64,000 nucleotides of DNA from a bacterium (GCA_905221345.1 CAJNCW010000002.1:1-64000); one strand, 5' to 3'; shown: positions 20,642 to 30,976, counted from the first letter of the stretch. The notes: generated from the letters alone by a model not told the origin. Translations and numbers: made by a program.

Positions 20642-21622
20642 TTATTTTACGTACTTAAAAGGAATCTCACTGCCACAGAGCCAGTTGTATACTTGGTCAT
20701 TGACAAAAACATTCATGGCTTCGTGAGCATACTCAGGCATGATACGATAGGCCTTATCACAGGTCAGACGATTGTAAATCGCAAACTGGGTAATAGGATA
20801 GCAGACATCGTCATCCAAGCCCGTAATCATCTTGATCTCCCCTTTAATACGATGCGCAAGATTTTTCACATCGATATAGGCAAGGGTCGCCATGATTTCC
20901 TCCTCTGTTTCATGGAAGGGATCGTGAAACTTAAAATAACGGAAGAGTTCATCATAGGCTTCACTGGTATTGCCAATCTCAAGTACCCGCCTAAAGTCTG
21001 ACAAAAAAGGATAGATGGCAACTGTTTTCTGAATCCGAGGATTGAGCGCTGCGGCAACTAGGGCTAGAGCCCCTCCTTGTGAGGCACCATAGCTAGAAAG
21101 CCGCTTCTCATCCACCTGTGGCAGACTAGCAATAATTTCAACCAACTGGTAAATATCCAGATAAACATCCTTATAAAAGAGATGTTCCCTACCCTCAACA
21201 GCACCACGGATGATATGCCCTTTCACCGTATTTCCAAGTGGAGAGCGTAAGCCGTCTTGAGAATAGCCCGACTGGCCACGAACGTCCATGGAAACAACAC
21301 CGTAACCAGCCACAGTGAAGGCCAGCATGTCGGTCCAGTCCCAACCACGTCCCATATAACCATGGAAATGGAAGATTAACGGAACTTTCTCCTCACTCTT
21401 TGGAAGGACGACGCGTGCGTAGACCTTGCCTTCATTTGTTCCTTCAAAGGTTAGCTCATAACACTTGACTTGGGGAATGTGGAAATCTCTTTCCTCCAAC
21501 TGGTAGGCTGGAAGAGTGGAAACTTTTTTGAGTTCCTCATCCCAGAAAGCATCAAAATCTTCTGGAACCTCATCCCGTCCTTTATAAGTCTTAATTTCTT
21601 CTAACAAAGCTGGATTTTTCAT
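20642..21622 (-). CDS. axe1: Acetyl xylan esterase / cephalosporin-C deacetylase family hydrolase
   Basis: This 326-residue alpha/beta hydrolase of the AXE1 family removes O-acetyl groups from sugars. The nucleophile elbow is YGASQGGALALV (about 185), the acid is in GLDDDVCYP and the catalytic His in MPEYAHEAMN near the C-terminus. An oxyanion-side HFHGYMGRGWDW stretch is also visible. AAGGAG stands 7 bases before ATG. It lies upstream of nanA with its own nan-type module and a perfect cre box, so de-O-acetylation of sialic acid or another host sugar is plausible; the real substrate is unknown. Confidence 0.88.
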   Translation of the reverse strand: MKNPALLEEIKTYKGRDEVPEDFDAFWDEELKKVSTLPAYQLEERDFHIPQVKCYELTFEGTNEGKVYARVVLPKSEEKVPLIFHFHGYMGRGWDWTDMLAFTVAGYGVVSMDVRGQSGYSQDGLRSPLGNTVKGHIIRGAVEGREHLFYKDVYLDIYQLVEIIASLPQVDEKRLSSYGASQGGALALVAAALNPRIQKTVAIYPFLSDFRRVLEIGNTSEAYDELFRYFKFHDPFHETEEEIMATLAYIDVKNLAHRIKGEIKMITGLDDDVCYPITQFAIYNRLTCDKAYRIMPEYAHEAMNVFVNDQVYNWLCGSEIPFKYVK

Positions 21623-21640
21623 AGCAAGCTCCTTTTATTT

Positions 21641-21654
21641 TGTAATCGTTATCA
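21641..21654 (-). promoter_or_regulatory. Consensus cre box at the esterase transcription start
   Basis: Plus-strand TGTAATCGTTATCA matches TGWAANCGNTNWCA at every defined position. It lies between the -10 and the ribosome site, where bound CcpA would block transcription. Confidence 0.75.
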
Positions 21655-21656
21655 CA

Positions 21657-21685
21657 ACTGTAGCATATCTAGGAAAGCAATGCAA
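21657..21685 (-). promoter_or_regulatory. Promoter of the acetyl esterase
   Basis: TTGCAT (21685-21680), a 17-base spacer, then TGCTACAGT with an extended -10 TG. Total spacing from the upstream module is within one base of the other nan promoters. Confidence 0.55.
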
Positions 21686-21756
21686 GAAAGAATGGGAAAT
21701 AGAAAGTGATTTTAGATTCTCTAACTTCAAATCTATCATCTGAAAGTAGTTTTAAA
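21686..21756 (-). promoter_or_regulatory. Shared nan promoter module, copy D (diverged)
   Basis: AAAACTACTTTCAGATGATAG begins the module, and CTAAAAT and TTTCTATTTCC recur further down. It has 71 bases to the -35 instead of 72. It is the weakest of the four copies. The remaining part of 21623-21939 holds only the short ORF at 21787 and a terminator. Confidence 0.45.
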
Positions 21757-21760
21757 AATA

Positions 21761-21782
21761 AAAAGAGCGTTTCCGCTCTTTA
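21761..21782 (-). terminator. Terminator of the alr-recG transcript and short ORF
   Basis: AAAGAGCG-tttc-CGCTCTTT stem-loop, followed on the minus strand by TTATTTTTA. It is placed immediately after the 23-codon ORF. Confidence 0.85.
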
Positions 21783-21786
21783 TCTA

Positions 21787-21858
21787 TCAATAGGTGCTAG
21801 CTCCTTTCTCTTGTTTGGCGGTTTGGAATTTCTTTTGGTAGGTTACTTTAATAGTCAT
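21787..21858 (-). CDS. Possible 23-residue small protein downstream of recG
   Basis: ATG to TGA gives MTIKVTYQKKFQ followed by TAKQEKGASTY. A GAGGA ribosome site stands 7 to 8 bases upstream, and a terminator follows the stop within 10 bases. The peptide is basic and has no membrane segment. It would be the last gene of the recG transcript. The function is unknown; the good translation signals are the only support. Confidence 0.4.
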   Translation of the reverse strand: MTIKVTYQKKFQTAKQEKGASTY

Positions 21859-21939
21859 ATGAGAGTCCTCATTTCTTTTTGATTACTCTAGTATAAGACC
21901 CAAACCTAAAAGCTAGCTTATAGATTTCCTAGAAAAGTC

Positions 21940-23955
21940 TTAATCCAGATGTTCTCTCTTTTCTAGGTGGAGAGCAATCATGCGCCATTCTGGATCCTCT
22001 TTCCAACCTTCCATAGAACTAATGTAGCTGGCAACCTTCCTCGCTTCTTCTAAAATCGGAAAATCTTCGATAATATCAGCCACTTGAAACTCTGGAAGTC
22101 CTGACTGTCTAGTTCCAAAAATCTCACCGGAACCGCGCATTTTCAAATCCTCCTCAGCAAGGACAAATCCATTAGTCGTTTCTGTCATGATGCGCATGCG
22201 GTCTTTCCCTGACTCAGTCTTGGGATTGGCAACGAGAACAGCATAGGACTGCTTGTCTCCCCGACCCACACGACCTCTGAGCTGGTGAAGCTGACTGAGA
22301 CCGAACCGATCGGCATCCATGATGATCATGACGGTCGCATTGGGAACATTAACCCCAACCTCGATAACCGTCGTCGAAACCAGAATATCTGTCTTTCTCT
22401 CTTTGAACTCCTGCATAATCTGGTCTTTTTCGTCACTCTTCATCTTACCGTGTAAAAGCGCCACTTCTGCCTTGCCAGCAAAATGAGCTGTCAGCTCCTC
22501 AGATAAGGCAATGGCATTTTTCAGATCCAGAGCTTCAGATTCCTCAATCAAGGGAGAGATGACATAGACTTGCGAACCCTTTTGAATTTCCCCCTCTAGC
22601 CAAGTCAAGACCTGAGGCAGTTGCTCATGCTTAATCCAGCGCGTCACAATAGGTTTTCGTCCTGCTGGCATCTGGTCAATAATGGAAACATCCATATCAC
22701 CAAAAGCTGTGATAGCCAGCGTCCGAGGAATCGGTGTCGCTGTCATCATGAGAACGTCAGGATTATCTCCTTTTTCTCGCAGAATACGCCTTTGCCCCAC
22801 ACCAAAACGGTGCTGCTCATCAATGATAATCAAGCCAAGACGAGCATAATCCACCCCATCCTGAATCAGAGCGTGGGTTCCGATAATCAAATCAGTCGCA
22901 CCCTTGGCAATGGTCTCCAAGACTTCTCTTTTTTCTGCAGCTTTTAAGGAACCTGTCAAGAGAACCAGTTTCAAGTCTGGAAAAAGGTTCTGTAAACTCT
23001 CAAAGTGTTGCTCTGCTAGAATTTCTGTTGGCACCATGAGAGCTGCCTGATAGCCAGCTGTCACCGCCGCAAACATGGCCAGGCCAGCGACCACCGTCTT
23101 TCCGCTCCCTACATCTCCTTGCAGGAGACGATTCATGTGGTGGTCGGACTTCATGTCGGCCAAAATTTCCTGCAAACTCTTTTCCTGAGCTTGAGTCAGG
23201 GCAAAAGGCAGGCTTTCTTTGACAGCTGTCACTTTTTCCTGGGACCAATTCAGAACCAGACCGCTTCCCTGAACTCTATTTTCAGATTTGAGCGTCTGCA
23301 ACTGCATTTGAAAATAAAAGAGTTCCTCAAACTTGATACGGCGAAGGGCCTGTTTGTATTCTGCTAAATCCTTGGGAAAATGCATGGCACGGACAGCCTG
23401 GCAACGGGACATAAGTTTGTATTTATCAAGTAAAGACTGGGGAAGATTTTCCTCAATCAAGAGGTCCAGCCCCTGATCGAAGGCCGTCTTGATGACCTTG
23501 ACCAGACTGGCCTGACTAATTCCTTGAGCCAGACGATAGACAGGCTGGAGGTCATCTTCCACTTGAGCTAGAACCTTCATCCCAGTCAGACTGGCTTTGG
23601 CACGGTCCCATTTTCCAAAGACAGCAAGGGTTGCTCCCAACTCTATCTTATCAGCCAGATAGGGCTGATTAAAGAAATTCACCGCAAAAACGACTTCTCC
23701 CTGCTTGAGGCTAAAACGCAGGCGATTGCGCTTAAAGCCATAATACTGGACACTGGCAGGAGTCACTACCTGACCAGAAAGAACAGCCTTTTCGCCATCT
23801 TCCAACTCTAGCACCTGCTTGGTCTTGAAATCTTCGTAACGGAAAGGAAAGTAGAGCAAGAGGTCTTGCAAGTTTTCAATTCCTAGTTTGGCGTATTTCT
23901 CTGCTGACTTTGGTCCCACACCAGGTAAGACATGCAAGGGTTGGTGTAGATTCAT
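21940..23955 (-). CDS. recG: ATP-dependent DNA helicase RecG
   Basis: RecG remodels stalled forks and branch-migrates Holliday junctions. The 671-residue protein has the N-terminal wedge/OB domain (about 1-200), then SF2 helicase motifs: LLQGDVGSGKT (Walker A), DEQHRFG (motif II), MMTATPIPRT (motif III) and the C-terminal QLRGRVGRG (motif VI). ATG at 23955 is chosen because AAAGGAG precedes it and the N-terminus NLHQPLHVLPGVGPK matches the family; an upstream in-frame ATG lacks a ribosome site. It follows alr by 17 bases and forms the acpS-alr-recG unit. Confidence 0.97.
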   Translation of the reverse strand: MNLHQPLHVLPGVGPKSAEKYAKLGIENLQDLLLYFPFRYEDFKTKQVLELEDGEKAVLSGQVVTPASVQYYGFKRNRLRFSLKQGEVVFAVNFFNQPYLADKIELGATLAVFGKWDRAKASLTGMKVLAQVEDDLQPVYRLAQGISQASLVKVIKTAFDQGLDLLIEENLPQSLLDKYKLMSRCQAVRAMHFPKDLAEYKQALRRIKFEELFYFQMQLQTLKSENRVQGSGLVLNWSQEKVTAVKESLPFALTQAQEKSLQEILADMKSDHHMNRLLQGDVGSGKTVVAGLAMFAAVTAGYQAALMVPTEILAEQHFESLQNLFPDLKLVLLTGSLKAAEKREVLETIAKGATDLIIGTHALIQDGVDYARLGLIIIDEQHRFGVGQRRILREKGDNPDVLMMTATPIPRTLAITAFGDMDVSIIDQMPAGRKPIVTRWIKHEQLPQVLTWLEGEIQKGSQVYVISPLIEESEALDLKNAIALSEELTAHFAGKAEVALLHGKMKSDEKDQIMQEFKERKTDILVSTTVIEVGVNVPNATVMIIMDADRFGLSQLHQLRGRVGRGDKQSYAVLVANPKTESGKDRMRIMTETTNGFVLAEEDLKMRGSGEIFGTRQSGLPEFQVADIIEDFPILEEARKVASYISSMEGWKEDPEWRMIALHLEKREHLD

Positions 23956-23972
23956 GCTCCACTCCTTTCTTT

Positions 23973-25076
23973 TTAATAATATTCTCTCGGAATGCGGTCG
24001 CTGAGGAGGCAAACCACCTCATAATTAATGGTTCCACGGTAGGTCGCTACCTGAGTTGCTGTGATTTCCTTGTCACCATCGGAGCCAATTAAGATGACTT
24101 TTGTTCCTAGAGGATAAACCTTAGGTAATCGAATGGTGATTTGATCCATAGATACTCGTCCGACGATTGGGCAAGCTTCTCCATCTACCAAGACAGAGAA
24201 ATTCTGCATGTCTCGTGTCCAACCATCCGCATAGCCGATTGGCACGGTCGCGATGACTTGCTCGCTATCCGCCTGATAGGTGGCTCCATAACCCATGCAA
24301 GCTCCAGCTGGAACTGTCTTGACATGAACCAGAGCAGACTCCAGGGTCAAGGCTGGTTTCAAGTCATAGGGAAGCTCCAAGACCTCTCCGCTAGGATTGA
24401 GACCATACATGGCATCTCCCATACGGACGGCATTGAAAATAGTCTCTGCATGCCAGAGAGTCGTTGCCGAGTTGCTGGCATGAATCAGCTCTGGGACATC
24501 CTTCATACTTGCCAAAATAGCTTTAAATCGTTCTAACTGGGTATTAAAATAGGTATCTGATTCTTCGTCCGCAGTCGCAAAGTGGGTAAAAATTCCTTCA
24601 ACACGAGCACCATGTTGCTTGAGCAAGTTTTGAGCCAGATCGGCTTCACTGGCGTCACTAAAACCAATCCGTCCCATCCCTGAATCAATCTTGAGGTGGA
24701 CAGTCAAGCCAGTTAAATCTGCTTCCTTGTCTAAGAGTTCTTGAATCCACTCCAGTCCAGCCACTGTCAAGGTGATGTCGTATTCTTTAGCTAGAACAAC
24801 AGCTTCGATTTCAGAAACTCCTAAAATGAGGATTTTCTTGCTAAGTCCAGCCTGACGAAGTTCAATAGCTTCATCAATGTTGGAAACGCAAAATCCATCA
24901 ACATCATCCTGAATCGCCAACGCAACGGAAACAGCCCCATGCCCGTAGGCATTGGCCTTGATCACTGCCCACTTGAGCGTTCCTTCAGGGATATGAGCCC
25001 CCATTTGTTGAATATTTTGTCGAATGGCTTCCAGATATATCAAAGCCTTGGTTGGTCTATGCGGACTAGCTTTCAT
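23973..25076 (-). CDS. alr: Alanine racemase
   Basis: Alr makes D-alanine for peptidoglycan and teichoic acids. This 367-residue PLP enzyme of fold type III carries the PLP-Lys motif [12 protein letters not shown] (Lys about 40), the [13 protein letters not shown] stretch, and the second catalytic region [11 protein letters not shown] with Tyr. ATG at 25076 has GGAGG 7 bases upstream and overlaps the end of acpS, so translation is coupled. The acpS-alr order is widespread in Firmicutes. Confidence 0.97.
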   Translation of the reverse strand: MKASPHRPTKALIYLEAIRQNIQQMGAHIPEGTLKWAVIKANAYGHGAVSVALAIQDDVDGFCVSNIDEAIELRQAGLSKKILILGVSEIEAVVLAKEYDITLTVAGLEWIQELLDKEADLTGLTVHLKIDSGMGRIGFSDASEADLAQNLLKQHGARVEGIFTHFATADEESDTYFNTQLERFKAILASMKDVPELIHASNSATTLWHAETIFNAVRMGDAMYGLNPSGEVLELPYDLKPALTLESALVHVKTVPAGACMGYGATYQADSEQVIATVPIGYADGWTRDMQNFSVLVDGEACPIVGRVSMDQITIRLPKVYPLGTKVILIGSDGDKEITATQVATYRGTINYEVVCLLSDRIPREYY

Positions 25077-25428
25077 GATTTTCCTCCAAAATGACACTGG
25101 CTGTCACAAACTGATCTGTATGGCTAATAGATAGCCAAATCTTTCCTGAAAATGGCGCCTGACTAAAATAGGGAGCCCCGCGTTCATTGTTCAAAATTTC
25201 CAAATCCTGAAAGGTCAGTTTGCCAATTCCTGTCCCCATAGCCTTGGAAAAGGCCTCCTTAGCCGACCAGCGGCCTGCCAAATATTCGATTTGTCTGCGC
25301 CCTTTAAGACTGGTGAAGCGCTCCATTTCTTTAGAGGTCAACACGCGCTTAGCAAAGCCTTCTCGTCGTGTAACTGCGTTTTCTATCGAAGCCAATTCTT
25401 CGATGTCAATTCCGTGTCCAACTATCAT
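25066..25428 (-). CDS. acpS: Holo-[acyl-carrier-protein] synthase
   Basis: AcpS transfers the 4'-phosphopantetheine arm to acyl carrier protein. The 120-residue protein begins [12 protein letters not shown] with the conserved metal-binding Asp8, and later has the second motif [21 protein letters not shown] at 25428 gives the family N-terminus; another in-frame ATG two codons earlier (25434) is possible, and neither has a strong ribosome site. It ends 11 bases inside alr and follows the second DAHP synthase by 44 bases. Confidence 0.95.
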   Translation of the reverse strand: MIVGHGIDIEELASIENAVTRREGFAKRVLTSKEMERFTSLKGRRQIEYLAGRWSAKEAFSKAMGTGIGKLTFQDLEILNNERGAPYFSQAPFSGKIWLSISHTDQFVTASVILEENHES

Positions 25429-25472
25429 ACTCATAAAAGGAGCTGAGATTCCCCCAACTCCATCCTTTTCAC

Positions 25473-26504
25473 TTATTTTGTTAAGGTAGTATAAATTTCT
25501 TCTACCAAGGCTACTGTATTTTCCCAACCTAGACAAGGGTCGGTTATGGAGCAACCAAAGACCTCTGGTTGATTTTGGCGACCATCTGCTAGGTAAGATT
25601 CGATCATAAAGCCTCGAACCGTCTTTTTAATCTTTTCATTCCAGTCACGATTCAGCAAGGCTTGACGAACAATGCGAATTTGTTCCATATACTGCTTACC
25701 TGAATTGTCATGATTGGTATCGATGATAATGAAGGGATTTTCAAGTCCCATAGTCTCATAGCGATTGATGGCATTCAAGAGGGTTTCATAGTAGAAGTTG
25801 GGTTCATTTTTTCCATATTCATTCATGGCACCACGAAGGATAACGTGGGCCAAGGGATTTCCTGAAGTTTCTACTTCTTGGCCATGGTAAAGGAAGGTTT
25901 GCTTGTTTTGAGCCGCATAGATGGCATTAAACATGACCCCGAGATTTCCAGATGTCGGATTTTTCATCCCAACTGGAGCATCAATCCCAGAGGCTACAAA
26001 GCGGTGTTCCTGGTCTTCCACTGAACGAGCCCCAACAGCATGGTAGCTGACCAGATCATCAACCAAAACGAGATTTGACGGATAAAGCATCTCATCAGCT
26101 GTCGTCAAGCCCGTCTCCGTAATCACACGGTAGTGCAGCTGACGAACAGCCTGCAAACCATTGATGAGACTAGGCGCTTCGCTGGTATTTGGTTGATGAA
26201 TCATGCCCTTATAGCCATTTCCATTAGTACGAGGTTTAGCCGTATAGACACGCATCACGATAAAAATTTTATCCGCGACTTTTTTCTGCAAGTCTGCTAA
26301 GCGATGAGCATATTCAAGCACAGCTTCTTCATTGTCAGAAGAGCAAGGTCCCATCACCAAAAGGATTCGGTCGTCCTCACCCGAAATGATGGCTGCCAAC
26401 TCTCTATCACAGGCTTCTTTTTTTCGCAAGGCTTCAGGTGACAACTGGGTCTCAGCCTTGATTGCTTCAATATCAATTTCTTGACCTTTTTCGATAAATG
26501 CCAT
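25473..26504 (-). CDS. aroG: 3-deoxy-7-phosphoheptulonate (DAHP) synthase, copy 2
   Basis: This 343-residue type I-alpha DAHP synthase catalyses the first step of aromatic amino acid synthesis from PEP and erythrose-4-P. Key segments are [11 protein letters not shown], the [14 protein letters not shown]-site stretch, [11 protein letters not shown] and the metal-ligand regions near [12 protein letters not shown] and [21 protein letters not shown] stands before ATG. It is a tandem paralog of the gene at 26506-27537, with a 1-base gap. Which of the two is Phe-, Tyr- or Trp-sensitive cannot be decided from sequence alone. Confidence 0.93.
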   Translation of the reverse strand: MAFIEKGQEIDIEAIKAETQLSPEALRKKEACDRELAAIISGEDDRILLVMGPCSSDNEEAVLEYAHRLADLQKKVADKIFIVMRVYTAKPRTNGNGYKGMIHQPNTSEAPSLINGLQAVRQLHYRVITETGLTTADEMLYPSNLVLVDDLVSYHAVGARSVEDQEHRFVASGIDAPVGMKNPTSGNLGVMFNAIYAAQNKQTFLYHGQEVETSGNPLAHVILRGAMNEYGKNEPNFYYETLLNAINRYETMGLENPFIIIDTNHDNSGKQYMEQIRIVRQALLNRDWNEKIKKTVRGFMIESYLADGRQNQPEVFGCSITDPCLGWENTVALVEEIYTTLTK

Positions 26505-26505
26505 C

Positions 26506-27537
26506 TTACTCTCCTAGCGTTTGGTAAATTTCGCGAACAAGTGCTTCTGTGTTGTCCCATCCGAGACACGGATCTGTAATGGACTTACCAAAAACTTCTG
26601 GCTCATTTTGACGTCCATCTTCTAGATAGGACTCAATCATAAAACCACGAACATATTTCTTGATCTTCTCATTCCAGTCACGGTTAATCAAGGTCTGACG
26701 AACGATACGGATTTGATCCATGTACTGCTTGCCTGAATTGTCATGATTGGTATCGATGATGATAAAGGGATTTTCCAAGCCCATCTTTTCATACTGACCA
26801 ATGGTATCCATCAAATTGTCATAGTAGTAGTTGGGAATATTTTTCCCATATTCATTCAAGGCACCACGAAGAATGGCGTGGGACAATGGATTCCCCGTTG
26901 TTTCCACCTCTTTACCGAGGAAGAGGAAACTCTGTTTATTTTGCGCTGCGTAAATCCCGTTAAACATAACATTGAGATTTCCAGATGTTGGATTTTTAAA
27001 TCCTGTTGAAAAATCTGCTCCGCTCGCTACAAAACGGTGTTGCTGATCCTCTACAGAACGAGCTCCAACAGCCATATAAGAAATCAAATCATCCACCAGC
27101 GGAAGATTTTCAGGATAAAGCATCTCATCAGCTGTTGTCATTCCCGTCTCGGTAATCACACGGTAGTGGAGCTGACGAACAGCCTTAATCCCATTGATCA
27201 AGCTAGGAGCTTCTGTCGCATTTGGTTGATGAATCAAGCCCTTATAGCCATCCCCATTGGTACGAGGTTTAGCTGTATAGACACGCATGACCATAAAAAT
27301 ACGGTCTTTGACCTCTTCTTGCAAAGCAGATAGACGCTTGGCATACTCGAGAACCGCCTCTTCGTTATCAGATGAACATGGTCCAATCACCAAGAGAATA
27401 CGCTGGTCTTCCCCACGGACGATGGCTTCCAATTCCTGATCACGTCGGTTTTTTCTCGCAAGAGCCACTCCTTCTAATTTAGACAAGGCGCGAACTTCTT
27501 CAATGTTAATTTTAGGACTTTTAGCTGTAAATACCAT
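26506..27537 (-). CDS. aroF: 3-deoxy-7-phosphoheptulonate (DAHP) synthase, copy 1
   Basis: This is the same enzyme class and the same 343-residue length as its downstream paralog, with [33 protein letters not shown] and [12 protein letters not shown]. The two copies differ mainly in the N-terminal 40 residues and in scattered substitutions, so separate feedback control is likely. AAGGAGAT precedes ATG. It follows secA by 79 bases across a possible terminator, with acpS-alr-recG downstream. Confidence 0.93.
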   Translation of the reverse strand: MVFTAKSPKINIEEVRALSKLEGVALARKNRRDQELEAIVRGEDQRILLVIGPCSSDNEEAVLEYAKRLSALQEEVKDRIFMVMRVYTAKPRTNGDGYKGLIHQPNATEAPSLINGIKAVRQLHYRVITETGMTTADEMLYPENLPLVDDLISYMAVGARSVEDQQHRFVASGADFSTGFKNPTSGNLNVMFNGIYAAQNKQSFLFLGKEVETTGNPLSHAILRGALNEYGKNIPNYYYDNLMDTIGQYEKMGLENPFIIIDTNHDNSGKQYMDQIRIVRQTLINRDWNEKIKKYVRGFMIESYLEDGRQNEPEVFGKSITDPCLGWDNTEALVREIYQTLGE

Positions 27538-27560
27538 GATTCATCTCCTTATAAAGCAAA

Positions 27561-27598
27561 CGGACACCAAGTAAAAATGTATTTTCACCAGGTATCCG
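27561..27598 (-). terminator. Imperfect hairpin between secA and the DAHP synthases
   Basis: CGGACACC...GTAAAAAT pairs with ATTTTCAC...GGTATCCG with a few mismatches, and the minus-strand transcript continues TTTGCTTT. It may act as a terminator or attenuator. Confidence 0.4.
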
Positions 27599-27616
27599 CC
27601 TGTATCTTATCTCATA

Positions 27617-30130
27617 TTATTGTCTCTTACCATGACAGTTCTTGAATTTCTTACCAGATCCACATGGACATTGGTCGTTTCGTCCGATTTGGCTCAAGTC
27701 CACATCTGCTGGAAGATGAGCCTGCTGCGCTGCGATATTACGAGTCGCAGTTGTACTGATATTGTGTTCAGTTTGCGGACGTTCTTGTTCATGGATTTGT
27801 GCTTTCATCATCAAGCGGGTCACATCAAACTCAATCGATCCAATCATGTCGTTAAACATGCGGAAACCTTCTGCTTGATATTCTACAACAGGGTTGTTTT
27901 GGGCATATCCACGAAGACCAACAGCATTTCGCAACTGGTCAAGAGCATCAATATGATCTGTCCACTTGTTATCTACAACACGTAGAATCAGAACCTTTTG
28001 GAACTCTTTCACTGCATCTTCATCACGAAGTTTAGCAACTTGGCTATCATAAACCTTCAATGCACGTTGATACAGCTCATCTTTGATGGCCTGATCTGAC
28101 AGATCGGCAAGATCTGAACGGCTGATTGAATCTTCTGGAAGTAAGTTGTACTTAGCAAAGTTCAAGATTGCTTCTAGTTTTTCATCTTCTTTCGAACGAG
28201 CATGTGCATCCACGATACGGCCAATGGTACGACGGATCATAGCATGAATCTCAGGTGCCAAATCACGGTCGGCAGTAATGACATCATAACGTTGTGCATA
28301 GATAATCTCACGTTGTTCACGCATGACATCATCGTATTGAAGGACCTGTTTACGTGTATCGTAGTTATTCCCCTCAACGCGTTTTTGAGCTGCTTCAACT
28401 TGACGCGTTAACATACGGGATTCAATGGCTTCGTCAGACATGTTGAGCCGTTCAAAGATACCTTTCAAACGCTCTGAACCGAAACGTTTCATCAAATCAT
28501 CTTCAAGAGACAAGTAGAACTGCGACTCACCTGGATCTCCTTGACGTCCTGAACGTCCACGAAGCTGATTATCGATCCGGCGACTCTCATGACGTTCTGT
28601 ACCAATGACGCAAAGTCCACCAAGCTCACGAACCCCTTCACCTAGCTTAATGTCGGTACCACGACCAGCCATGTTGGTTGCGATGGTAACTGCGCCACGT
28701 TGACCAGCGTTCATGATGATTTGCGCTTCTCTGTAGTGGTTCTTCGCGTTTAAGACTTCGTGAGGAACACCTGCTTCGACCAATTTCTTAGAAAGGAAAT
28801 CACTCGTTTCAACGGCAACAGTACCTACCAAGACTGGCTGACCTTTTTGATAACGTGCCTTCACATCTTCAACCACGGCCTTGAATTTTGCATCAAGGCT
28901 AGCATAGAGAAGGTCTGAATGGTCAATACGTTGGATTGGACGGTTGGTTGGGATTGGGATGACACGAATGTTGTAGATTTCGCGGAATTCTTCTTCTTCT
29001 GTTTTACCAGTACCTGTCATACCTGCCAATTTCTTATACATACGGAAGAGGTTTTGGTAGGTAATAGAAGCTGAAGTCTTGGTCTCATCTTGGATTGGCA
29101 CACCTTCCTTGGCTTCAATCGCCTGGTGCAAGCCATCAGAATAACGACGACCTTCCATGGTACGACCTGTAAATTGATCGACAATCAGGATTTCCTGCTC
29201 TTCGCTGACCACATAGTCAATATCGAGAATCATGATATAGTTGGCACGAAGGGCATTATCGATAAAGTGAGTAAGAGCTACATTTTCAATATCGTAGAGA
29301 TTTTCCAGTTTGAAATAGCTCTCAGCCTTGTCAATCCCTGAATCAGACAAACCAATAGTCTTAGACTGAATGTCAATGATATAGTCATCTTTGTCCAAAG
29401 ATTTGACAAAGTGATCCGCCATATGATACAGCTGACTAGTTTCCACAGCATTGGCTCCTGAAACGATCAAAGGAGTACGAGCCTCATCAATCAAGATCGA
29501 GTCAACCTCATCGACCAAGGCATAGTTGAGCGGACGCTGTACCATGTTCTCTGCCCGAACAACCATGTTGTCACGAAGGTAGTCGAAACCAATCTCTGAG
29601 TTAGTCGAATAGGTAATATCACAGAGATAGGCTTCTTTCTTCTCCATTGGTGACTTTGCAGCCAAGTTGATCCCTACTGACAAACCAAGCCATGAGTACA
29701 ATTCACCCATCTCAGTCGCATCACGTTCCGTTAGATACTCGTTGACCGTTACTACGTGAACCCCTTCACCTGAAAGGGCATTGAGGTATACAGGCATGGT
29801 CGCAGTCAAGGTTTTCCCTTCACCAGTACGCATTTCTGGCACATCTCCATGGTGGAGGACAATCCCACCCATGACCTGTACTTTATATGGGAAAAGTCCA
29901 AGAACACGCTTGGCAGCTTCACGGACTACCGCAAAAGCCTCATAGAGCAATGAATCCAGCGATTCACCCTTGTTATAACGTTCCTTAAATTCATCTGTTT
30001 TTGCTTTTAGCTGGTCATCCGTCAAGGCTGCCATCTGATCTTCATATTTGAGAACCTTGTCTGCCATCTTTTCCAGACGACGAAGTTCTCCTTTATCATT
30101 TTCGATAATCGTTTTTAAAATATTAGCCAT
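27617..30130 (-). CDS. secA: Preprotein translocase ATPase SecA
   Basis: SecA is the motor of Sec-dependent protein export. The 837-residue protein has the Walker A MRTGEGKT, a DEAD-type [12 protein letters not shown], the preprotein-crosslinking region, the second helicase lobe ([24 protein letters not shown]) and the C-terminal zinc-binding [14 protein letters not shown] tail. AAGGAAA precedes ATG. The promoter is near-consensus with an extended -10. It is the only SecA visible here; the accessory SecA2 of some streptococci is not in this window. Confidence 0.98.
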   Translation of the reverse strand: MANILKTIIENDKGELRRLEKMADKVLKYEDQMAALTDDQLKAKTDEFKERYNKGESLDSLLYEAFAVVREAAKRVLGLFPYKVQVMGGIVLHHGDVPEMRTGEGKTLTATMPVYLNALSGEGVHVVTVNEYLTERDATEMGELYSWLGLSVGINLAAKSPMEKKEAYLCDITYSTNSEIGFDYLRDNMVVRAENMVQRPLNYALVDEVDSILIDEARTPLIVSGANAVETSQLYHMADHFVKSLDKDDYIIDIQSKTIGLSDSGIDKAESYFKLENLYDIENVALTHFIDNALRANYIMILDIDYVVSEEQEILIVDQFTGRTMEGRRYSDGLHQAIEAKEGVPIQDETKTSASITYQNLFRMYKKLAGMTGTGKTEEEEFREIYNIRVIPIPTNRPIQRIDHSDLLYASLDAKFKAVVEDVKARYQKGQPVLVGTVAVETSDFLSKKLVEAGVPHEVLNAKNHYREAQIIMNAGQRGAVTIATNMAGRGTDIKLGEGVRELGGLCVIGTERHESRRIDNQLRGRSGRQGDPGESQFYLSLEDDLMKRFGSERLKGIFERLNMSDEAIESRMLTRQVEAAQKRVEGNNYDTRKQVLQYDDVMREQREIIYAQRYDVITADRDLAPEIHAMIRRTIGRIVDAHARSKEDEKLEAILNFAKYNLLPEDSISRSDLADLSDQAIKDELYQRALKVYDSQVAKLRDEDAVKEFQKVLILRVVDNKWTDHIDALDQLRNAVGLRGYAQNNPVVEYQAEGFRMFNDMIGSIEFDVTRLMMKAQIHEQERPQTEHNISTTATRNIAAQQAHLPADVDLSQIGRNDQCPCGSGKKFKNCHGKRQ

Positions 30131-30175
30131 TATTTTCCTTACTTTAGATTCTGAATATTTTAGAATGTTCTTTTA

Positions 30176-30204
30176 ATTCTAGCACATTTGCTCTTAATTT
30201 TCAA
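30176..30204 (-). promoter_or_regulatory. secA promoter
   Basis: TTGAAA (30204-30199), a 17-base spacer, then TGCTAGAAT with an extended -10 TG. Confidence 0.7.
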
Positions 30205-30230
30205 GAAAGAATCCGCGTTTCAACAGGGAA

Positions 30231-30258
30231 AAGAGGCTAACTTCTAGGTCAGCCTCTT
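30231..30258 (-). terminator. Terminator of the small membrane protein pair
   Basis: AAGAGGCT pairs with AGCCTCTT around a 12-base loop; TTTTCC follows on the minus strand. It lies about 30 bases after the 96-residue gene and before the secA promoter. Confidence 0.6.
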
Positions 30259-30290
30259 AGCTTTTTATGGACTACATTTCACACAAATAT

Positions 30291-30581
30291 TTAATTGCCA
30301 AGCAGAGCTGGCAAAATTCCAAAAATCAGGAAAAGATTGATCCAGAAGGCCATACAAAAGATCACTCCAAAGAGGAAGAGACTCATCCTTTTAGTCAGCG
30401 CCGAGAAAAGGATTGCCAATACACCAAAGACGACAAAGAGTTTTTTCATGATGAAGAAATAAACCGAAACTCCTCCTATTTGCAACTCCATTGGAAGGAA
30501 AGAGGCCAGTAGCCATAGCAAGCAAATCGTAAGAATATAGACCTTGTAATGCCGATCAATGAACTGCTTTATCTTGAGCAT
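30291..30581 (-). CDS. Small membrane protein, unknown
   Basis: This 96-residue protein has three hydrophobic segments (about 14-28, 39-62 and 68-92), a basic N-terminus (KIKQFIDRHYK) and a short C-terminal NGLL-like end. AGGAGG stands 7 bases before ATG. It starts 19 bases after the next membrane gene and shares its terminator. I do not recognise the family; the protein is not obviously a toxin or a transporter subunit. Confidence 0.7.
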   Translation of the reverse strand: MLKIKQFIDRHYKVYILTICLLWLLASFLPMELQIGGVSVYFFIMKKLFVVFGVLAILFSALTKRMSLFLFGVIFCMAFWINLFLIFGILPALLGN

Positions 30582-30600
30582 TTGGAACCTCCTATAAACT

Positions 30601-30939
30601 CTAGCTATTGATAGATGACCCCATTTTGTTCTTCTGTTTCAGCTTGAACATTCTCTTCAGGCAGACATAGACTTTCCAGTCATTCACTAGAGACAAAAAA
30701 ACTAAAAGGAACCATATCCCCCAAATTGTTAAATCAACAGGATTTTTCAAGACAATATTGAAAATTAAGAATGAAAAAATTGTAAAAGCGATACTGAACA
30801 AAGCCCACAAAGGGAGATAAATCCAGTAAAAGTAATAGAAAAACGCGAAATATCTACTATCTTTGTCCGCCTTCTCAATCCAATGAAAAAAGTAAAAGTA
30901 GGGCGACAAAACCACTAGTTGCAGAAGTCTTTCCAGCAT
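30601..30939 (-). CDS. Small membrane protein, unknown
   Basis: This 112-residue protein is very rich in Phe, Tyr and Trp, with three or four hydrophobic segments and a basic C-terminus (KRMFKLKQKNK). ATG at 30939 is preferred because GGAG stands 6 bases upstream; an ATG four codons earlier (30951) overlaps that ribosome site. An extended -10 lies 29 bases upstream. It is followed closely by a second small membrane gene. I do not recognise the family. Confidence 0.65.
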   Translation of the reverse strand: MLERLLQLVVLSPYFYFFHWIEKADKDSRYFAFFYYFYWIYLPLWALFSIAFTIFSFLIFNIVLKNPVDLTIWGIWFLLVFLSLVNDWKVYVCLKRMFKLKQKNKMGSSINS

Positions 30940-30967
30940 AGCTTTCTCCAAGATTTCTTTTTATTAT

Positions 30968-30976
30968 ATTATACCA
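30968..30976 (-). promoter_or_regulatory. Extended -10 promoter of the membrane protein pair
   Basis: TGGTATAAT on the minus strand begins within the T-run of the der terminator. Confidence 0.55.
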
